Origin: Candidatus Hydrogenedentota bacterium
Lineage (GTDB): Bacteria; Hydrogenedentota; Hydrogenedentia; Hydrogenedentales; CAITNO01
Length of the DNA stretch: 6,482 nucleotides
Direction: 5' to 3'
Assembly: GCA_029554925.1 (NCBI GenBank)
Contig: JAKPUV010000630.1
Span: 1 to 6,482, forward strand
Shown here: positions 5,664 to 6,482 of the stretch, in pieces
How positions within the stretch are numbered: the first letter of the stretch is position 1
How the letters are laid out: each line of letters begins with the position of its first letter
Translations under genes and position numbers: made by a program
The notes under the pieces: generated by a model
What the model was told of the DNA's origin: nothing
Databases searched by the model: none
The model's input: only the letters and a program-made list of their open reading frames with translations

Positions 5664-6482
5664 ATGGGAACACATGTGATCAAGAAGGGCCTGGACATTC
5701 CGCTGGCCGGAAGGCCCGACCAGGGTGTCGTGGAGGAGAAGCGTGTCCGCACCGCGGGCGTGGCCGCTGCGGACTATCCGGGCCTGCGCACGACCTTCCT
5801 CGTGCAGGCGGGCGACACGGTGAAGCGCGGCCAGCCGCTGTTTGAGGACAAGCGCAACCCGGGGGTGCTGCACACGGCGCCGGGGGCGGGCGTGGTGGCG
5901 GGGGTGAACCGCGGCGACCGCCGCGCGCTGATCTCGGTGACCGTCACCCTTTCCGACGGCGAGATGTCCGGCAATCCGGGCGCCGGCGAGTTCCATCCCT
6001 TTGCGGCCTTCACGGGCGCGAAGCCGGAGGCCCTCGACCGCGCGCAGGCCGTCGAGCTGCTGCGCGAGTCGGGCCTGTGGCCCGCGCTGCGCACGCGGCC
6101 CTTCAGCAAGACCCCCTCCCTCTCCGACACGCCCCGCTCGATTTTTGTGACGGCCATGGACTCGAACCCGCTGGCCCCCGACCTGGACAAGGCTGCGGAG
6201 GGACGGCAGGAGGACCTGGACGCCGGGCTGGCGCTGGTGGCGAAGCTGACGGAGGGCCCGGTCTTCCTCTGCAAGAAGGCGGGGTCGCGGATCGCGCCGA
6301 AGGGCGCGGACGCCCGGGTGCGGGTGGAGGAGTTTTCGGGGCCGCACCCGAGCGGGCTGGCGGGCACGCACATCGGCCTGCTGGACCCCGCGGGCAAGGG
6401 CCGCACCGTGTGGACCGTGGGCCTCCAGGACCTGCTGTCCATGGGGGCGCTCGCGCGGACGGGCCGTCTGGACACGGCGCGC
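5664..6482 (+). CDS. nqrA: Na+-translocating NADH:quinone reductase subunit A (3' end outside window)
   Basis: NqrA is a peripheral, cytoplasm-facing subunit of Na+-NQR, the six-subunit membrane complex that oxidises NADH, reduces ubiquinone and pumps Na+ out. It is implicated in quinone binding. The 273 residues seen here are the first three fifths of a protein of about 446 residues in Vibrio. Matches to the family from memory: I-K-K-G-L-D-I-P-L-A-G (6-16); a lipoyl-like segment with A-G-D-T-V-K-R-G-Q-P-L-F-E-D-K-R-N-P-G-V (49-68); N-R-G (82-84); E-S-G-L-W-P-A-L-R-T-R-P-F-S-K; I-F-V-T-A-M-D-S-N-P-L-A; C-K-K; and F-S-G-P-H-P-S-G-L-A-G-T-H (224-236). After G-T-H this protein reads I-G-L-L-D-P, where Vibrio has M-H-F-L-Y-P. 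The frame is intact. It is probably the first gene of nqrABCDEF, with nqrB expected just downstream. It is divergent from the propeller gene. Confidence 0.96.
   Translation, partial: MGTHVIKKGLDIPLAGRPDQGVVEEKRVRTAGVAAADYPGLRTTFLVQAGDTVKRGQPLFEDKRNPGVLHTAPGAGVVAGVNRGDRRALISVTVTLSDGEMSGNPGAGEFHPFAAFTGAKPEALDRAQAVELLRESGLWPALRTRPFSKTPSLSDTPRSIFVTAMDSNPLAPDLDKAAEGRQEDLDAGLALVAKLTEGPVFLCKKAGSRIAPKGADARVRVEEFSGPHPSGLAGTHIGLLDPAGKGRTVWTVGLQDLLSMGALARTGRLDTAR

Noticed and set aside
5597..5845. Plus-strand frame starting at ATG 5597 upstream of nqrA
   Set aside because: It begins inside the probable -10 box of the nqrA promoter and then overlaps nqrA in another frame; no family features are visible.
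5481..6371. Long open frame on the minus strand opposite nqrA
   Set aside because: It is antisense to a clearly recognised nqrA frame. The translation is Arg/Ala/His-rich with no family features, as expected opposite a GC-rich gene.

Overview
The window comes from a GC-rich bacterium and holds two divergent genes, both cut by the window edges, separated by a 674-base intergenic region. A sodium-pumping NADH:quinone reductase gene together with a giant secreted propeller/Ig-like protein suggests a Gram-negative, probably environmental lineage. PVC-type bacteria (Planctomycetes, Verrucomicrobia, Lentisphaerae) or Hydrogenedentes-type bacteria are plausible. This is a guess from gene style only; there is no rRNA or other marker here.

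Left three quarters (1-4989, minus strand): one uninterrupted reading frame of 1663 codons that leaves the window at its 3' end. It encodes a signal peptide, a first set of seven SBBP-type beta-propeller repeats, a PEGA-like beta domain, a second set of seven repeats, two fibronectin-III-like domains, two tandem Ig-like domains, a Big-type Ig-like domain, and two further Ig-like domains. The last Ig-like domain reaches the window edge. No catalytic motif is visible. It reads as a large secreted or surface-attached structural, binding or adhesin-like protein. Blade-specific signatures recur seven blades apart, which suggests that a whole seven-blade ring was duplicated.

Middle (4990-5663): a divergent control region. 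It contains a candidate promoter for the large gene, with a leader of about 235 nt. It also contains a candidate promoter for nqrA with a perfect TATAAT box, whose spacer is filled by a perfect 8+8 inverted repeat (a likely operator). A second weaker plus-strand promoter and several more inverted repeats lie upstream. No convincing small gene was found here.

Right end (5664-6482, plus strand): the first 273 codons of nqrA, subunit A of the Na+-translocating NADH:quinone reductase, presumably the first gene of an nqrABCDEF operon that continues outside the window. The two genes share a control region, but nothing in the sequence suggests that their products act together.
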